Source: UCB3 sp964415605 | Lineage (GTDB): Bacteria; Chloroflexota; Anaerolineae; Epilineales; Epilineaceae | DNA: 29,645 nucleotides | Assembly: GCA_964415605.1 (NCBI GenBank) | Contig: CAYQBA010000034.1 | Location: 1-29,645 of the forward strand | Reading direction: 5' to 3' | Shown here: piece after piece, positions 1 to 7,161 of the stretch | How positions within the stretch are numbered: position 1 is the first letter of the stretch | How the letters are laid out: the number at the start of each line of letters is the position of its first letter | Position numbers and translations under genes: made by a program | The notes under the pieces: generated by a model | Seen by the model: only the letters and a program-made list of their open reading frames with translations | The model's database searches: none | What the model was told of the DNA's origin: nothing

Positions 1-2
1 CG

Positions 3-122
3 CCGGCGGACGCCGTGGTCGTCGCGACGGGCTCGATCTTCCTGGCGGCGGACGTGCGGCTGGCGTGGTTCGACCGCGCGGGCCTGCCGCGTCCGCCGTG
101 TGACCCGCCCGCGTCAGCGTGA
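3..122 (+). CDS. folC: Folylpolyglutamate/dihydrofolate synthase, C-terminal end (partial)
   Basis: Only the last 39 codons are in the window, so the 5' end lies outside it. The visible residues include AVVVATGSIFLAADVRLAW, which fits the last strand and helix of the Mur-ligase-like FolC family, where (V/L)VTGSLYLVGxVR is typical. FolC adds glutamate to dihydropteroate or folates in the cytoplasm. The assignment rests on this short match and on the folE, folB and folK genes that follow on the same strand. A 226-base gap with its own promoter-like sequence separates it from folE. Another Mur-ligase-family protein cannot be excluded from so little sequence. Confidence 0.6.
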   Translation, partial: PADAVVVATGSIFLAADVRLAWFDRAGLPRPPCDPPASA

Positions 123-224
123 GGGGACGGGAAGCGGGAAGCCGGGCGCTCCGCCCGCGGCGGCGCGCGCCCGGGCCGCGATCTCGGCCGATCGGGGGCG
201 GGTCCGGCAAGGATTGTCCACGCA

Positions 225-253
225 TTGTTCACCTTTTGGCAATGGTGTGTAAT
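225..253 (+). promoter_or_regulatory. Candidate sigma70-type promoter for folE
   Basis: TTGTTC at 225-230 is followed after 17 bases by TGTAAT at 248-253, which matches TATAAT at five of six positions. The stretch is clearly more AT-rich than its surroundings. It lies about 95 bases upstream of the folE start, so folE can be transcribed independently of folC. The -35 match is weak. Confidence 0.4.
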
Positions 254-348
254 AATATGTCCAGGTTCGGCGTCGGATGTAGCGACGCCGCCTGCGTCAC
301 CCGCCGCCGGGCCATCCGGGGCCCGGTATTGCACGAGAGAGGATTGAG

Positions 349-1026
349 ATGATGGCAGCCAACCCCCTGGGGACGATGTTCCCGCTGACCAACGGGCACG
401 CCAAGGCATTCGTGAACGGTCTGGGCGACCGCGCCGGCGGCGCCGGCCCGGCGCGCGACGCCGCGCGGCGGCGCGTGGTCGAGGCGGCGGTGCGGGAGAT
501 CCTGGTCGCCGTCGGCGAGGACCCCGACCGCGACGGGCTGGCGGGCACGCCGGACCGGGTGGCCCGGATGTACGGCGAGATGTTTGAGGGCTACGCGCAG
601 GATCTGGGCACGGTGGTCAACGGCGCGCTGTTCGACGTGGACTACGACGCGGGCGAGATGGTCACGGTGTCGGGGATCCCCTACACGTCGCTGTGCGAGC
701 ACCACATGCTGCCGTTCGTCGGCACGGCCCACGTGGCCTACGTCCCGCGCGGCCGGGTGGTGGGGCTGAGCAAGATCCCGCGCATCGTCGACATGTTCGC
801 GCGGCGGCTGCAGATCCAAGAGCGGCTGACCAACGAGATCGCCGACGCGCTCGAGGCGGTGCTGGACCCGCTGGGGGTGATGGTGGTGGTCGAGGGGCAG
901 CACAGCTGCGCGGCGCTGCGCGGGGTCAAGAAGGAGGGCGTCAACATGGTGACGACGGCCAAGCGGGGCGCCTTCCAGTCGGACCGGGACCTGCGCGACG
1001 AGCTCTACCGGCAGATCGGCAAGTAG
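349..1026 (+). CDS. folE: GTP cyclohydrolase I (FolE)
   Basis: FolE converts GTP to 7,8-dihydroneopterin triphosphate, the first step of folate and pterin synthesis, in the cytoplasm. The 225-residue protein carries the family core in order: the SLCEHHMLPF motif with zinc ligands Cys116 and His118, the GLSKIPRIVDMFARRLQ segment, and HSCAALRGVKK with the third zinc ligand Cys187. The usual motif reads HxCMxxRGV, and here Met is replaced by Ala. The first 40 or so residues are a variable extension with no recognised motif. Two adjacent ATG codons (349 and 352) follow an AGAGAGGA ribosome-binding site at 336-343, and either could be used. The pteridine-reductase-like gene follows after 74 bases, then folB and folK, so all belong to one pathway cluster. 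Confidence 0.96.
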   Translation: MMAANPLGTMFPLTNGHAKAFVNGLGDRAGGAGPARDAARRRVVEAAVREILVAVGEDPDRDGLAGTPDRVARMYGEMFEGYAQDLGTVVNGALFDVDYDAGEMVTVSGIPYTSLCEHHMLPFVGTAHVAYVPRGRVVGLSKIPRIVDMFARRLQIQERLTNEIADALEAVLDPLGVMVVVEGQHSCAALRGVKKEGVNMVTTAKRGAFQSDRDLRDELYRQIGK

Positions 1027-1100
1027 GGCCGGCGGATCGACGGGGGTATTCGGGTGGCTCGAAAGCAAGCGCGGGCGGCGGCAGGGCGGCGGGGCCCGGC

Positions 1101-1868
1101 ATGGAGCTGAAGGGCGCGGTGGCCCTGGTGACCGGCGCGGGCCACCGGGTGGGCCGGGCGATCGCGCTGGCGCTGGCCGGCGCCGGCGCGGACGTGGTGG
1201 TGCACTACGGCGGCTCGCGCGCGGCGGCGGAGGCGACGGCGGCGGAGATCGTGGGGCTCGGGGTGGCCGCGGAGGCGTGGCCGGCGGACCTGGCGGATCC
1301 GGCCGCAATCGCGGGGCTGTTCGGACGGGCGGCGGACCGCTTCGGGCGGCTGGACGTGCTGGTCAACAGCGCGGCGACCTTCCGCAAGCAGTCGTTCGGG
1401 CGGGTATCGGCGGCGGACTGGGACGCGGCGCTGGCGGTGAACCTGCGGGCGCCGTTCCTCTGCACGCAACACGCGGCGCCGCTGATGCGCGCGGCGGCGC
1501 GCCCGGGCGGGGCGCCGGGGCTGGTGGTCAACCTGGCGGACTTGAGCGGCGTGTACCCGTGGAAGGGGTACGTGCAGCATGGGGTGAGCAAGGCGGGGCT
1601 TTTGCACCTGACGCGGATCGCGGCGCGGGAGCTGGCGCCGGAGGTTCGGGTCAACGCGGTGGTGCCGGGCGCGATCCTGCCGCCGCCGGGGGTGGACCCG
1701 GACGGGGACCTGTGGCAGGCGATGGGCGGGGCGGCGCCGCTGGGGCGGCCGGGGCACCCGGACCTGGTCGGGCAGGCGGTGGTGTTCCTGGCGGCCAACG
1801 ACTACATCACGGGTGTGGCGCTGCCGGTGGACGGCGGCGAGCACCTGGTGGGGCCGATCAACCATTAG
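1101..1868 (+). CDS. Short-chain dehydrogenase, pteridine-reductase (PTR1/FolM)-like
   Basis: This is a 255-residue Rossmann-fold SDR. The cofactor loop reads TGAGHRVGRAI (residues 11-21), with Arg where classical SDRs have Gly. That TGxxxRhG form is characteristic of pteridine reductases, as is VNSAATF near residue 88. Alignment by eye to PTR1 puts Asp147 at the PTR1 catalytic Asp and Lys164 at the catalytic Lys, but the Tyr of YxxxK is His160. Family knowledge plus its position between folE and folB suggest NADPH-dependent reduction of dihydropterin, dihydromonapterin or dihydrofolate, which could replace a missing dihydrofolate reductase. The ATG at 1101 was chosen because the Rossmann fold starts right after it. 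The longer open frame upstream overlaps folE and is not family-like. The ribosome-binding site is weak (GGCGGGG). Confidence 0.85.
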   Translation: MELKGAVALVTGAGHRVGRAIALALAGAGADVVVHYGGSRAAAEATAAEIVGLGVAAEAWPADLADPAAIAGLFGRAADRFGRLDVLVNSAATFRKQSFGRVSAADWDAALAVNLRAPFLCTQHAAPLMRAAARPGGAPGLVVNLADLSGVYPWKGYVQHGVSKAGLLHLTRIAARELAPEVRVNAVVPGAILPPPGVDPDGDLWQAMGGAAPLGRPGHPDLVGQAVVFLAANDYITGVALPVDGGEHLVGPINH

Positions 1869-1937
1869 CGCATCGGTGACGAGTCAAGAGTCGGTGGAGG
1901 CGGTCATTCGGGTCATCTTGGTGGGCGGGTGGGGGAT

Positions 1938-2117
1938 GGCCCCCCTAACCCCCCAATAATGGGGGGAACTCTCTGGCGGGTGGCATGTGCGCCTGCGGGC
2001 GCCGTGGGTTGTCACGGGTGATGGACATGCGGATGCGGTCGGCCAGGCGACAGGTGCCGACATCTTGCATGAGGCGGCCAAGAGAGTTCCCCCCGTTATC
2101 GGGGGGTTAGGGGGGCC
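1938..2117. repeat. MITE-like element with 39-40 base inverted terminal arms
   Basis: The left arm (1938-1976) and right arm (2078-2117) are inverted copies of each other with about three differences. They flank roughly 100 bases with no open frame of note. Each arm is itself a near-palindrome of a C6 tract, a short AT-rich loop (AATAAT on the left, GTTATC on the right) and a G6 tract, so single-stranded DNA or RNA could fold into nested hairpins. The whole gap 1869-2200 between the SDR and folB holds no gene. The organisation resembles a miniature inverted-repeat element inserted in the folate operon. No target-site duplication was confirmed. Confidence 0.65.
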
Positions 2118-2200
2118 AACGTCGCCCGCTGACAGCTTGACCCCGCCGCCAGGCCCTTGACTTGTCACCGGTGCCATCGCAGGAAAGGGCGGCACGAGGG

Positions 2201-2590
2201 ATGACGGTGTACACGGCGCACGACCGGATCTTGATCAAGGACCTGCTCCTGCGGGGGATCATCGGGATCAACGACTGGGAGCGCGAGAAGCAGCAGGACA
2301 TCCTGATCAACCTCGAGATCTGGACGGACATGCGGGCGGCGGGGCGGTCGGACGACATGGCGGACTCGATCAACTACCGGACGTTGACCAAGGACGTCGT
2401 GCGGGTGGTCGAGACGGGCGCGTTCTACCTGGTCGAGCGGCTGGCGACGGAGCTCGCGCGGCTGTGCGTGGTGGACCACGGGGCGGACCGGGTGGTGGTG
2501 CGGGTCGAGAAGCCGGGGGCGCTGCGGTTCGCGCGGTCGGTGGGGGTCGAGATCGAGCGCAAGCGGGCGGACTTCGAGGCGGACGGCTGA
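2201..2590 (+). CDS. folB: Dihydroneopterin aldolase (FolB)
   Basis: FolB cleaves 7,8-dihydroneopterin to 6-hydroxymethyl-7,8-dihydropterin and glycolaldehyde. The 129-residue length is normal for the family. Family landmarks are LLLRGIIGINDWERE (conserved Glu27), SINYRTL (Tyr59), FYLVERLA (Glu80) and the KPGAL motif with the catalytic Lys104. The ATG at 2201 was preferred over one 39 bases upstream because homology starts with it and AGGAAAGGG (2181-2189) precedes it. FolK starts 11 bases after the stop codon, so the two are probably co-translated. The MITE-like element lies just upstream and could separate folB and folK from the promoter of the earlier genes. Confidence 0.93.
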   Translation: MTVYTAHDRILIKDLLLRGIIGINDWEREKQQDILINLEIWTDMRAAGRSDDMADSINYRTLTKDVVRVVETGAFYLVERLATELARLCVVDHGADRVVVRVEKPGALRFARSVGVEIERKRADFEADG

Positions 2591-2601
2591 GCGGGGCGCG
2601 T

Positions 2602-3135
2602 GTGGCCGGCCCCCTCGCGCCGGTGCTCGTCAGCCTGGGCTCGAACATCGACCCGGAGGTGAACCTGCCGCGGGCGCTGGCGCTGCTCGGGGAGCGGGTG
2701 CGGGTGGTGGCGGTGTCGCAGATGTTCCGCACGGCGCCGGCGGCGGGGGCGGCGGGGCCGGCGTTTCTCAACGCGGCGGCGTGGATCGAGACGGACCTGG
2801 CGCCGGCGGCGCTGAAGCGCGAGGTGCTGCGGGCGATCGAGGCGGTGCTGGGGCGGGTGCGCACGGCGGACAAGAACGCGCCGCGGCCGATCGACCTCGA
2901 CATCGCGCTGTGGGGAGATCGGGTGATCGAGGACCGGGCGGCGGGGCTGGTGATCCCGGACCCCGACATCCTGCGCTGGCCGCACGTGGCGGTGCCGCTG
3001 GCGGACGTGGCGCCCGACTGGGTCCACCCGGCGGACGGGCGGACGCTGGCGGCGATCGCGGCCGGGCTGGCGGCGGGCGGGGCGGGTGCGTGGGAGGGGG
3101 GCGGCGTGTGGGAGCCGGCAGGCGCCGCGCGGTGA
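2602..3135 (+). CDS. folK: 2-Amino-4-hydroxy-6-hydroxymethyldihydropteridine diphosphokinase (FolK, HPPK)
   Basis: FolK transfers pyrophosphate from ATP to 6-hydroxymethyl-7,8-dihydropterin, the product of FolB. In the 177-residue protein the family's N-terminal SLGSN motif lies near residues 9-13. The signature region reads GRVRTADKNAPRPIDLDIAL, with the two metal-binding Asp residues in DLD. The C-terminal part has IPDPDILRWPHVAVPLADVAPDW, matching the usual IPHPxxxxRxFVLxPLxEIAP pattern. The start is a GTG at 2602. A second in-frame GTG at 2623 is possible. The tail after about residue 150 is Gly/Ala-rich and not conserved. No folP or pabB is visible nearby. Confidence 0.92.
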   Translation: MAGPLAPVLVSLGSNIDPEVNLPRALALLGERVRVVAVSQMFRTAPAAGAAGPAFLNAAAWIETDLAPAALKREVLRAIEAVLGRVRTADKNAPRPIDLDIALWGDRVIEDRAAGLVIPDPDILRWPHVAVPLADVAPDWVHPADGRTLAAIAAGLAAGGAGAWEGGGVWEPAGAAR

Positions 3136-3219
3136 CGAGGATGGGCGATCGGGGCGCATCCCTGCGCGGCGAGATGACGAGCGCCGCGGTGTGGCTGGCT
3201 CCGGAGTGTCTGGTGCAGA

Positions 3220-3270
3220 CGAAAGAGCTGTAAAACCGTTCGCGATGCAAACGAACTTACAGCTCTTTCG
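3220..3270. terminator. Strong hairpin downstream of folK (possible bidirectional terminator)
   Basis: CGAAAGAGCTGTAA (3220-3233) and TTACAGCTCTTTCG (3257-3270) form a perfect 14-base stem. Inside it GTTCG and CGAAC form a second, inner stem. It lies 84 bases after the folK stop and about 300 bases from the convergent DUF2723 gene, a place where a bidirectional terminator would be useful. It lacks a convincing U-run on either strand, so it may instead be a mobile-element end or a protein-binding site. Confidence 0.45.
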
Positions 3271-3566
3271 GTTCTTGAGCCTCCACATCGCGTCCCACGC
3301 CCACCGGCACCTGGTGGTGCTGACGGGCACGGCTTTATGGGTGCTGCCCGGTCAATCTCTCGGGCAAGGTGATTCCGGCACGTTGACGGAAAGGACGCTC
3401 ACGCCTTGTCTCTCCTTCCTCCTGAGGGCGTGACCCATCGCAGAAGCACACGCGTGTGCTCCCTGGGATGGAATCTCCGTCGACACGATGTGTCACGCCG
3501 TCAGCTCCTTTCTCACAACTGTGGTCACTGGCGGCGTCGCAGCGGGGCATGGGTTCCCCCTGTCGA
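3271..3566. other. Gene-free region with competing inverted repeats (possible structured RNA)
   Basis: No open frame here looks like a gene. GGCGTGAC (3427-3434) can pair with GTCACGCC (3492-3499), enclosing a perfect 16-base palindrome at 3445-3460. The same GGCGTG can instead pair with CACGCC at 3400-3405. Further complementary pairs are GAAAGGA near 3388-3394 with TCCTTTC near 3506-3512, and GGGCA with TGCCC near 3325-3350. Mutually exclusive helices are typical of regulatory RNA. I could not match it to a riboswitch or other RNA family, and the transcribed strand is unknown. Confidence 0.3.
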
Positions 3567-5498
3567 TCAGTCCTCCGGGAAGCTCGCCGGGGGCGGCCCG
3601 ATGGGGACAACCTCGCCGACGTGGTCGGTGAAGGACCCATCGGGGTTCTGAGTGTATAGCCCGACCGCCACGTCGGCGGGCTCGGCGCCAGGCGGCAGCG
3701 GGACTCGGAATTGGTCCCACACCCGCTGCCCCTCCTGCCACTCCGTGGTGGGATAGAAGCCGTAGACCGGGTGCTGGCGGTCGCCCTGGGCCAGCACCGG
3801 CCGGCTGCCGTCGGCGGCCGGTGCCCCGCGCACCTTCACGAAGACGCGATAGTCGCGGCTGGGCCGCGCGCGGGCCTGCCAGAGGACCGCCAGGCGCACG
3901 TCGTTGTCATCGCGCCAGGCGTTCGCGCCGTCCACGTAGATCTCCTCCGGGCCAGCCGACCGGCGGCTGAGGAGCCAGGGCCGTGGCCGCAGCGTGACCA
4001 GGCCCTCGGACTCGGCGCTAGGGTACACGGGGCGGCCCAGCCGCTCGGCCCAGCGGGCGGGCGGGAGCAGATGGAGCAAGTCCTGCGTCGTCACCAGCCA
4101 GGTAGCCTGCCTTGCGGAGTCCGGAAGGCCGGACAGGTCGGCGCGCGCGTCCACCAGGTGGTGACGGGCCAGCTCCCCGCTCACCAGGCGCCCGTAGGCC
4201 AGCGCGAAGTAGCGCGGCCCCCAGGCCTCGACGAGCGTGACCGCGGCCATGGACTGGGAGGCGGCGGCGATGAGGCGCGCGCCGAGCGGGTCGCGGGTGT
4301 AGTCCAGCACGATCGGCCGGTGGGCGGCGAAGGACAGCCAGGCTGCCAGGCCCGCGCACACGAGCAGTGCGCCGCCGCCCAGGCGCCGGCGGTCGCCCAG
4401 GGCCGTCACCGCCAGGCCGACCAGACCGGCCAGCATCATGGCCGCCAGCATCAACAGCATGTGGGTGCCGATGAGCAGGTGCTGCCCGACCGGCGCCAGC
4501 AGGTAGCCGAGGAAGGCCAGTGTCAGGACCAGCCCCGTCCGGCGGGTCTGCGGCGCCGTCAGGGCCGTGGTGATGGCAATGGCGCCCAGCACCAGCAGCC
4601 CCCAGCCGCCCTCCTCGGCCAGGAATTGGAGTCGCTGGACCAGCGCCGCGACAATGGCCCCCGGCGCCACGGGCGGCGCCAGCTGGGCCGCGTACTCCCG
4701 CGCCAGCACGGCGTCCCAGAAGCCGTCCCAGGTGGCCGGCGAGCGGCCGTAGACCCAGGGGGATCCGGCCAGGGCGGCCGCCGGCAGGTACAGGTAGACC
4801 GCCAGGCTTGCCACGGCCACTGCCGCCGCCGCCAGCCAGACACGCCAACCGAGCCGACGCGCCGGCCAGGCGGCGTAGGCGACCGCCGGCGTCAGCGCCA
4901 GCAGCGTCCGGTGGTGCCCCGCCGCCAGGCCGGCCACCAGGCCCAGGGCGAGCACCCCGCGGCGGTCGGGCGCATCGCCCACGCGGGCGGCGAGCGCCAG
5001 CAGGCCGATCCCCAGCAGCAGCCCCAGCGCGTAGGCCTCGGCGACCGACGCGTACAACCAGGTCATGAGCCCGAACCCGGTCAGCAGGATCGCCGCCGCC
5101 GGTCCCCAGCCCGCGCCGCCCGCCCGCCCCGCCAGCCGGCCCAGCACGACCAGCGCCGCCATGGCGCAGAGGAACGACACCAGGCTGGCGCCGGCCACGC
5201 CCGGCAGCCCCAGCCGGCGGAGCGTCTGCGCGATGGGGTTCGCCACCAGCGCCAGCAGTGGGTAGCCCGGCGGGTGCACGACGCCCCAGGTGTGCCAGGC
5301 CACCACGAACTCGCCCGAGTCGTCCATCAGCGGGTCCACCAACCCGCTGGGGTGCAGGTGCGGGTCGTTCGACGCACCGATGGTCACCTGCAGCGTCGAC
5401 AGCCAGGCCGCGGCAACCAGCAGCAGGGCGAGAAGCGGGGGAAGCACGCGATGCCGGGCGGCAAGTTCCGGCGAGGTCGACGGGGAATTCCGGAGCAT
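3567..5498 (-). CDS. DUF2723-family polytopic membrane protein
   Basis: The protein has about 643 residues. The N-terminal half carries many hydrophobic helices, and the loop after the first helix reads DDSGEFVVAWHTWGVVHPPGYPL. That is the hallmark of DUF2723, a family distantly related to protein O-mannosyltransferases with an acidic pair in the first extracytoplasmic loop. The last 220 or so residues form a soluble, probably extracytoplasmic domain. Function is likely glycosyl transfer from a lipid-linked donor to a surface polymer or protein, inferred from the family only. The ATG at 5498 is used here. A TTG six codons upstream (5516) is also possible, and neither has a clear ribosome-binding site. 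The first 11 codons lie inside the 339-base repeat shared with 22739-23077. Confidence 0.85.
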   Translation of the reverse strand: MLRNSPSTSPELAARHRVLPPLLALLLVAAAWLSTLQVTIGASNDPHLHPSGLVDPLMDDSGEFVVAWHTWGVVHPPGYPLLALVANPIAQTLRRLGLPGVAGASLVSFLCAMAALVVLGRLAGRAGGAGWGPAAAILLTGFGLMTWLYASVAEAYALGLLLGIGLLALAARVGDAPDRRGVLALGLVAGLAAGHHRTLLALTPAVAYAAWPARRLGWRVWLAAAAVAVASLAVYLYLPAAALAGSPWVYGRSPATWDGFWDAVLAREYAAQLAPPVAPGAIVAALVQRLQFLAEEGGWGLLVLGAIAITTALTAPQTRRTGLVLTLAFLGYLLAPVGQHLLIGTHMLLMLAAMMLAGLVGLAVTALGDRRRLGGGALLVCAGLAAWLSFAAHRPIVLDYTRDPLGARLIAAASQSMAAVTLVEAWGPRYFALAYGRLVSGELARHHLVDARADLSGLPDSARQATWLVTTQDLLHLLPPARWAERLGRPVYPSAESEGLVTLRPRPWLLSRRSAGPEEIYVDGANAWRDDNDVRLAVLWQARARPSRDYRVFVKVRGAPAADGSRPVLAQGDRQHPVYGFYPTTEWQEGQRVWDQFRVPLPPGAEPADVAVGLYTQNPDGSFTDHVGEVVPIGPPPASFPED

Positions 5499-5804
5499 GG
5501 CGATGGCGCGGCGCAAGGGGCGCTGGGCGGCGGTAGGTTAGCTCGATGCCACCGGCACGGTCAAGCGGGAACGGGTCATGCGCATGTGTACCCGAATCCG
5601 CCATCAACTCGTTGACGGCGCGAACGCATCCACAGACGGCACCCCCTCACCGCCACCACCCCGGCTCGTCCGCCATCACCCCGTCCTCGACAAGCCACGC
5701 CAGCGGCACCACCATCTCCTCGAGACCGCAGCCGCCGTGGAACCCCACGCGCGGCTGACCGTGGTACACCGACATGCGCCATGCGAACGCCAGCGGCGCG
5801 GGGC
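5466..5804. repeat. 339-base dispersed repeat, copy 1
   Basis: Aligned by eye without gaps to 22739-23077, with 28 mismatches (about 92% identity) at a constant offset of 17273. The unit holds the first codons of the DUF2723 gene, the intergenic stretch and the last 52 or so codons of the PglZ-like gene. At both edges the similarity stops abruptly. Confidence 0.9.
5535..5564 (-). promoter_or_regulatory. Candidate promoter for the DUF2723 gene
   Basis: Read on the minus strand, TTGACC (5564-5559) and TAACCT (5540-5535) are separated by 18 bases, about 40 bases upstream of the ATG. In the second repeat copy the -35 is kept but the -10 is TGACCT and the ATG is lost, as expected for a dead copy. 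Confidence 0.35.
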
Positions 5805-6186
5805 TGCCGCCCAGGCCGTGGAGGTCGATGGCGATGAAGCCGTCGGGCACCGGCGCGCCGGGAGCGATCTCGACGTAGCGCGCGGTTGGGCCGGCGCCGG
5901 CGCGGAAGGCCGTGCCCGCGAACGGCGTGTGGCCGTGGTCGGCCGTCGCCAGGACGGCGCGGCCGGCCCGCAGCGCGGCGCGCAAGGCCGGCACCAGGCC
6001 GTGGATGTCGCCCGGGCGCAGGGCCAGCGCGGCGACCGCGTCGGCGGTGATCGTCTCGCCAGCGGCTGCCCGCGCGGCGAGGGTCGCGGCGGTCTCGGCC
6101 AGGCCGCGGGGGAGGACGGTGCTGGCGGCGATGACGGCGGGTGGCAGCAGGTCGGCGGCCTCGTGCGTCACGCCGCGCCGATGTAG
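5647..6186 (-). pseudogene. PglZ-domain (BREX-type) phosphatase, C-terminal remnant
   Basis: The frame encodes RAVLATADHGHTPF, the TADHG metal-binding motif of the alkaline-phosphatase-like PglZ domain, and ends with GFHGGCGLEEMVVPLAWLVED, the HGGxxxxEMVVP signature that closes PglZ proteins. Full PglZ proteins are usually 650-900 residues. Only about 180 plausible residues remain, and the metal-binding N-terminal half is missing. Upstream of about 6180 the sequence changes to an HTH transposase-like frame, so the gene is broken. PglZ is the shared core component of BREX and Pgl phage-defence systems. The last 52 codons recur at 22918-23077. It is read in the same direction as the DUF2723 gene downstream. 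Confidence 0.7.
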
Positions 6187-6440
6187 TAGATCGTTTGTCG
6201 ACTCGTCGCCAGCGCCTGGGCCAGCCACGTGATCATGCCGTGCGGCCGGCTCTCGCCCAGGGCCACCGTGCTCGCGATCAGCAGCCGCAGCGGGTGCGTG
6301 ATGTCCGCCCGATACCCGCGCGGGCATCGGCGCCCCCGCTCTCGATCCTGCGCCTGGTATACCGTCTCGAAGGACTCGGCCCATCGGCTGGGCCTCTGGC
6401 TCGTCGTTGCGTACACCGTGGTCACCGAGGGTATAGTCAC
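6168..6440 (-). pseudogene. HTH transposase-like remnant
   Basis: The translated end of this frame reads RLLIASTVALGESRPHGMITWLAQALATSRQTIYYIGAA then a stop. The WLAxxLxTSRQTIY segment is a clear helix-turn-helix of the kind found at the N-terminus of several transposase families. There is no catalytic part, and the frame runs into the PglZ remnant, so this is an insertion scar. No terminal inverted repeats were located. Attribution to a specific IS family is not possible from this fragment. Confidence 0.4.
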
Positions 6441-6477
6441 AAGATCGGCCACCTTAGGGCAAGTGGTCGCGATCTGC

Positions 6478-6498
6478 AGAGAGAGAGAGAGAGAGAGA
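6478..6498. repeat. (AG)10 dinucleotide microsatellite
   Basis: Twenty-one bases of strict A/G alternation, continuing as CACAC. On the minus strand it would encode alternating Leu-Ser in the open frame that runs into the HTH remnant. Such tracts are rare in GC-rich genomes and prone to slippage. Confidence 0.95.
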
Positions 6499-6677
6499 CA
6501 CACCACCTCTGTCAACCCGGATGGCCGAAGTCATGACTATACCCGTCATCGGGGGCGGTCCTTTCTGAGCTTGTCTTGTGCGGACTACTCAGTAAACCGC
6601 CTCCGATATCATTCTGTCAACCTCGGCTCATGCCGTGCTGAATCGTGCCGCAATCGTAGCCGATCACAACAGTAGTG

Positions 6678-6962
6678 TTAGGGTGTCGCAGTGGGAGGCA
6701 CGTTTGCTGTGGCAATGACCGTTGGCGACTCTGCAGTAATGTACGGCTCACCAGTTGGCCATCTCGGCTTATAAGGTATGGGAGCATCTGTCGGGGTTGC
6801 TGTAGACATACCGGGTTCCGGTGTGTCCGACGGCGGAGCGAAAAAAGTGGGGGTAGGGTCACCAGTTGCTGATGACTGATCCCTATCGGCAGCGAGTACA
6901 ATTACTATAGCTATGATAACTGCAATGCCTACAACAAGTAGGCTCAACAGCCTTCTTTTCAT
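6678..6962 (-). CDS. Small membrane-anchored Thr/Pro-rich protein
   Basis: This 94-residue protein of unknown function begins with KRR and a single hydrophobic helix (about residues 5-25, LLSLLVVGIAVIIAIVIVLA), followed by a Pro/Thr/Ser-rich tail (DPTPTF, SDTPEPGMSTATPTDAPIP). It is therefore probably anchored in the membrane with the tail outside. The ATG at 6962 is preferred because AGGAGAG lies seven bases upstream. The in-frame GTG at 6968 is less well placed. It follows the Cys-containing gene at 7162-7899 on the same strand after a gap of about 200 bases. The low G+C matches the island. Confidence 0.6.
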   Translation of the reverse strand: MKRRLLSLLVVGIAVIIAIVIVLAADRDQSSATGDPTPTFFAPPSDTPEPGMSTATPTDAPIPYKPRWPTGEPYITAESPTVIATANVPPTATP

Positions 6963-7161
6963 ATCCACTCTCTCCTAAGTTGCGTTGTTTGATGGCGGGA
7001 GTATTCGTTCGCTCACGGCCACCGTCGCAAGTCGTCTTCGTCTGTGCCACCAAGGAAGGCTGCGTCTTGACATTGCCCATCAAGGTTGCCCTTGCGTACC
7101 TCCCCGCTCTGTCGCAAGTCGCTTGGATGCTCCGGATAGGCCATGTTGTTGGTCGGTGTCC

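Noticed and set aside
3355..3400. Cobalamin- or glycine-riboswitch-like words (GGTGATTCCGGCACG, AATCTCTCGGGCAA)
   Set aside because: Isolated words in the wrong order and without the remaining conserved core; the adjacent genes give no matching pathway.
3711..5615. A 634-codon plus-strand frame opposite the DUF2723 gene
   Set aside because: The composition (Gly, Arg, Gln, His-rich, no helices or motifs) is that of a shadow frame, whereas the minus strand gives a coherent membrane protein.
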